Positions 20,871-21,029 of a DNA stretch of 21,029 bases are shown here, piece after piece. Made by a program: the position numbers and the translations under genes. Source of the DNA: Candidatus Dormiibacterota bacterium (GTDB lineage: Bacteria; Chloroflexota; Dormibacteria; Dormibacterales; Dormibacteraceae); the NCBI GenBank assembly GCA_955652585.1, contig CATPBF010000123.1, forward strand, positions 1 through 21,029, given 5' to 3'. The stretch's first letter is position 1, and each line of letters opens with the position of its first letter. Below the pieces are notes generated by a model that was not told the origin of the DNA, ran no database searches, and worked only from the letters and a program-made list of their open reading frames with translations.

Positions 20871-21029
20871 TGGCGGCAGTAGGGTCAAAGCAAGCGCAAG
20901 CGCAAGGAGCCGCTCCTGATGCGCCGCGCCCGGCGGCGCTGCGTCTGCTCGGGGTGCGCAAAAGCTACGGCTCGGTGGTCGCGGTCGCCGGCGTCGACCT
21001 GACCGTCGAGGAGGGCGAGTTCTTCACCC
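20870..21029 (+). CDS. ABC transporter ATP-binding protein, N-terminal fragment (PotA-like)
   Basis: An open frame of 53 codons runs off the right edge. GTG 20870 uses the last base of the dehydrogenase TAG. After a polar Ala/Gln-rich leader of about 23 residues (coded partly by GCAAGC repeats) comes LRLLGVRKSYGSVVAVAGVD, then LTVEEGEFFT, the first two strands of an ABC ATPase ending just before the Walker A loop, which is beyond the window. The V-R-K-x-Y-G and L-x-V-x-x-G-E-F-F-x-L pattern is typical of spermidine/putrescine (PotA) and related CUT-type importers. The context of GabT and aminobutyraldehyde dehydrogenase supports a polyamine substrate. No clear ribosome site is seen, so translation may be coupled to the upstream gene. 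Confidence 0.75.
   Translation, partial: MAAVGSKQAQAQGAAPDAPRPAALRLLGVRKSYGSVVAVAGVDLTVEEGEFFT

Overview
The window is a high-GC chromosomal segment of a free-living bacterium. It carries class III cyclase and BTAD-type regulators, YCII/DUF1059/SRPBCC small proteins, GTG and TTG starts, TAnnnT-like -10 boxes and several starts without a Shine-Dalgarno. Together these suggest an Actinomycetota-like or Dormibacterota/Chloroflexota-like soil lineage. No gene here fixes the phylum, so this is inference. There is no phage, transposase, CRISPR array or rRNA; one tRNA-Ala(GGC) is present.

Layout. 1-118: tail of a GntR/FCD-type regulator. 311-931: a lone NAD(P)-binding protein behind three CTTCAA-type half-sites. 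1059-1227: three 12-bp tandem repeats next to tRNA-Ala on the minus strand. 1308-3848: a tight four-gene plus-strand run (dienelactone hydrolase, NmrA/SDR-like protein, four-helix membrane protein, SAM methyltransferase); the last three are joined by overlapping stop/start codons. 3885-5030: a perfect 16-bp palindrome, then a YceI protein and a MarR regulator that may bind it. 5027-8153 (minus): a class III cyclase-like protein with an unrecognised N-terminal half, a DMT/EamA exporter and an SRPBCC protein. 8285-11087: an acetate module, SatP-type transporter plus AMP-forming acetyl-CoA synthetase. 11125-13078: a BTAD/SARP-type regulator divergent from a small membrane protein, then DUF1059 and YCII-family genes.

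13238-21029 is the metabolic core: an APC permease resembling the amino acid/choline transporter group, a two-part FAD/GcvT oxidoreductase (dimethylglycine/sarcosine dehydrogenase type), a choline-kinase-like phosphotransferase (minus), GabT, a gamma-aminobutyraldehyde dehydrogenase and the start of a PotA-like ABC ATPase. The dehydrogenase, GabT and ABC ATPase fit putrescine uptake and oxidation: aminobutyraldehyde to GABA to succinate semialdehyde. The oxidoreductase and kinase point to choline or N-methylated amines. The whole looks like a catabolic island for polyamines and quaternary or methylated amines.

I found no unmistakably new defence or mobile system. The most interesting items are the mixed polyamine/choline cluster, the cyclase-like protein with its novel N-terminal region and altered catalytic site, and several well-formed operator palindromes.
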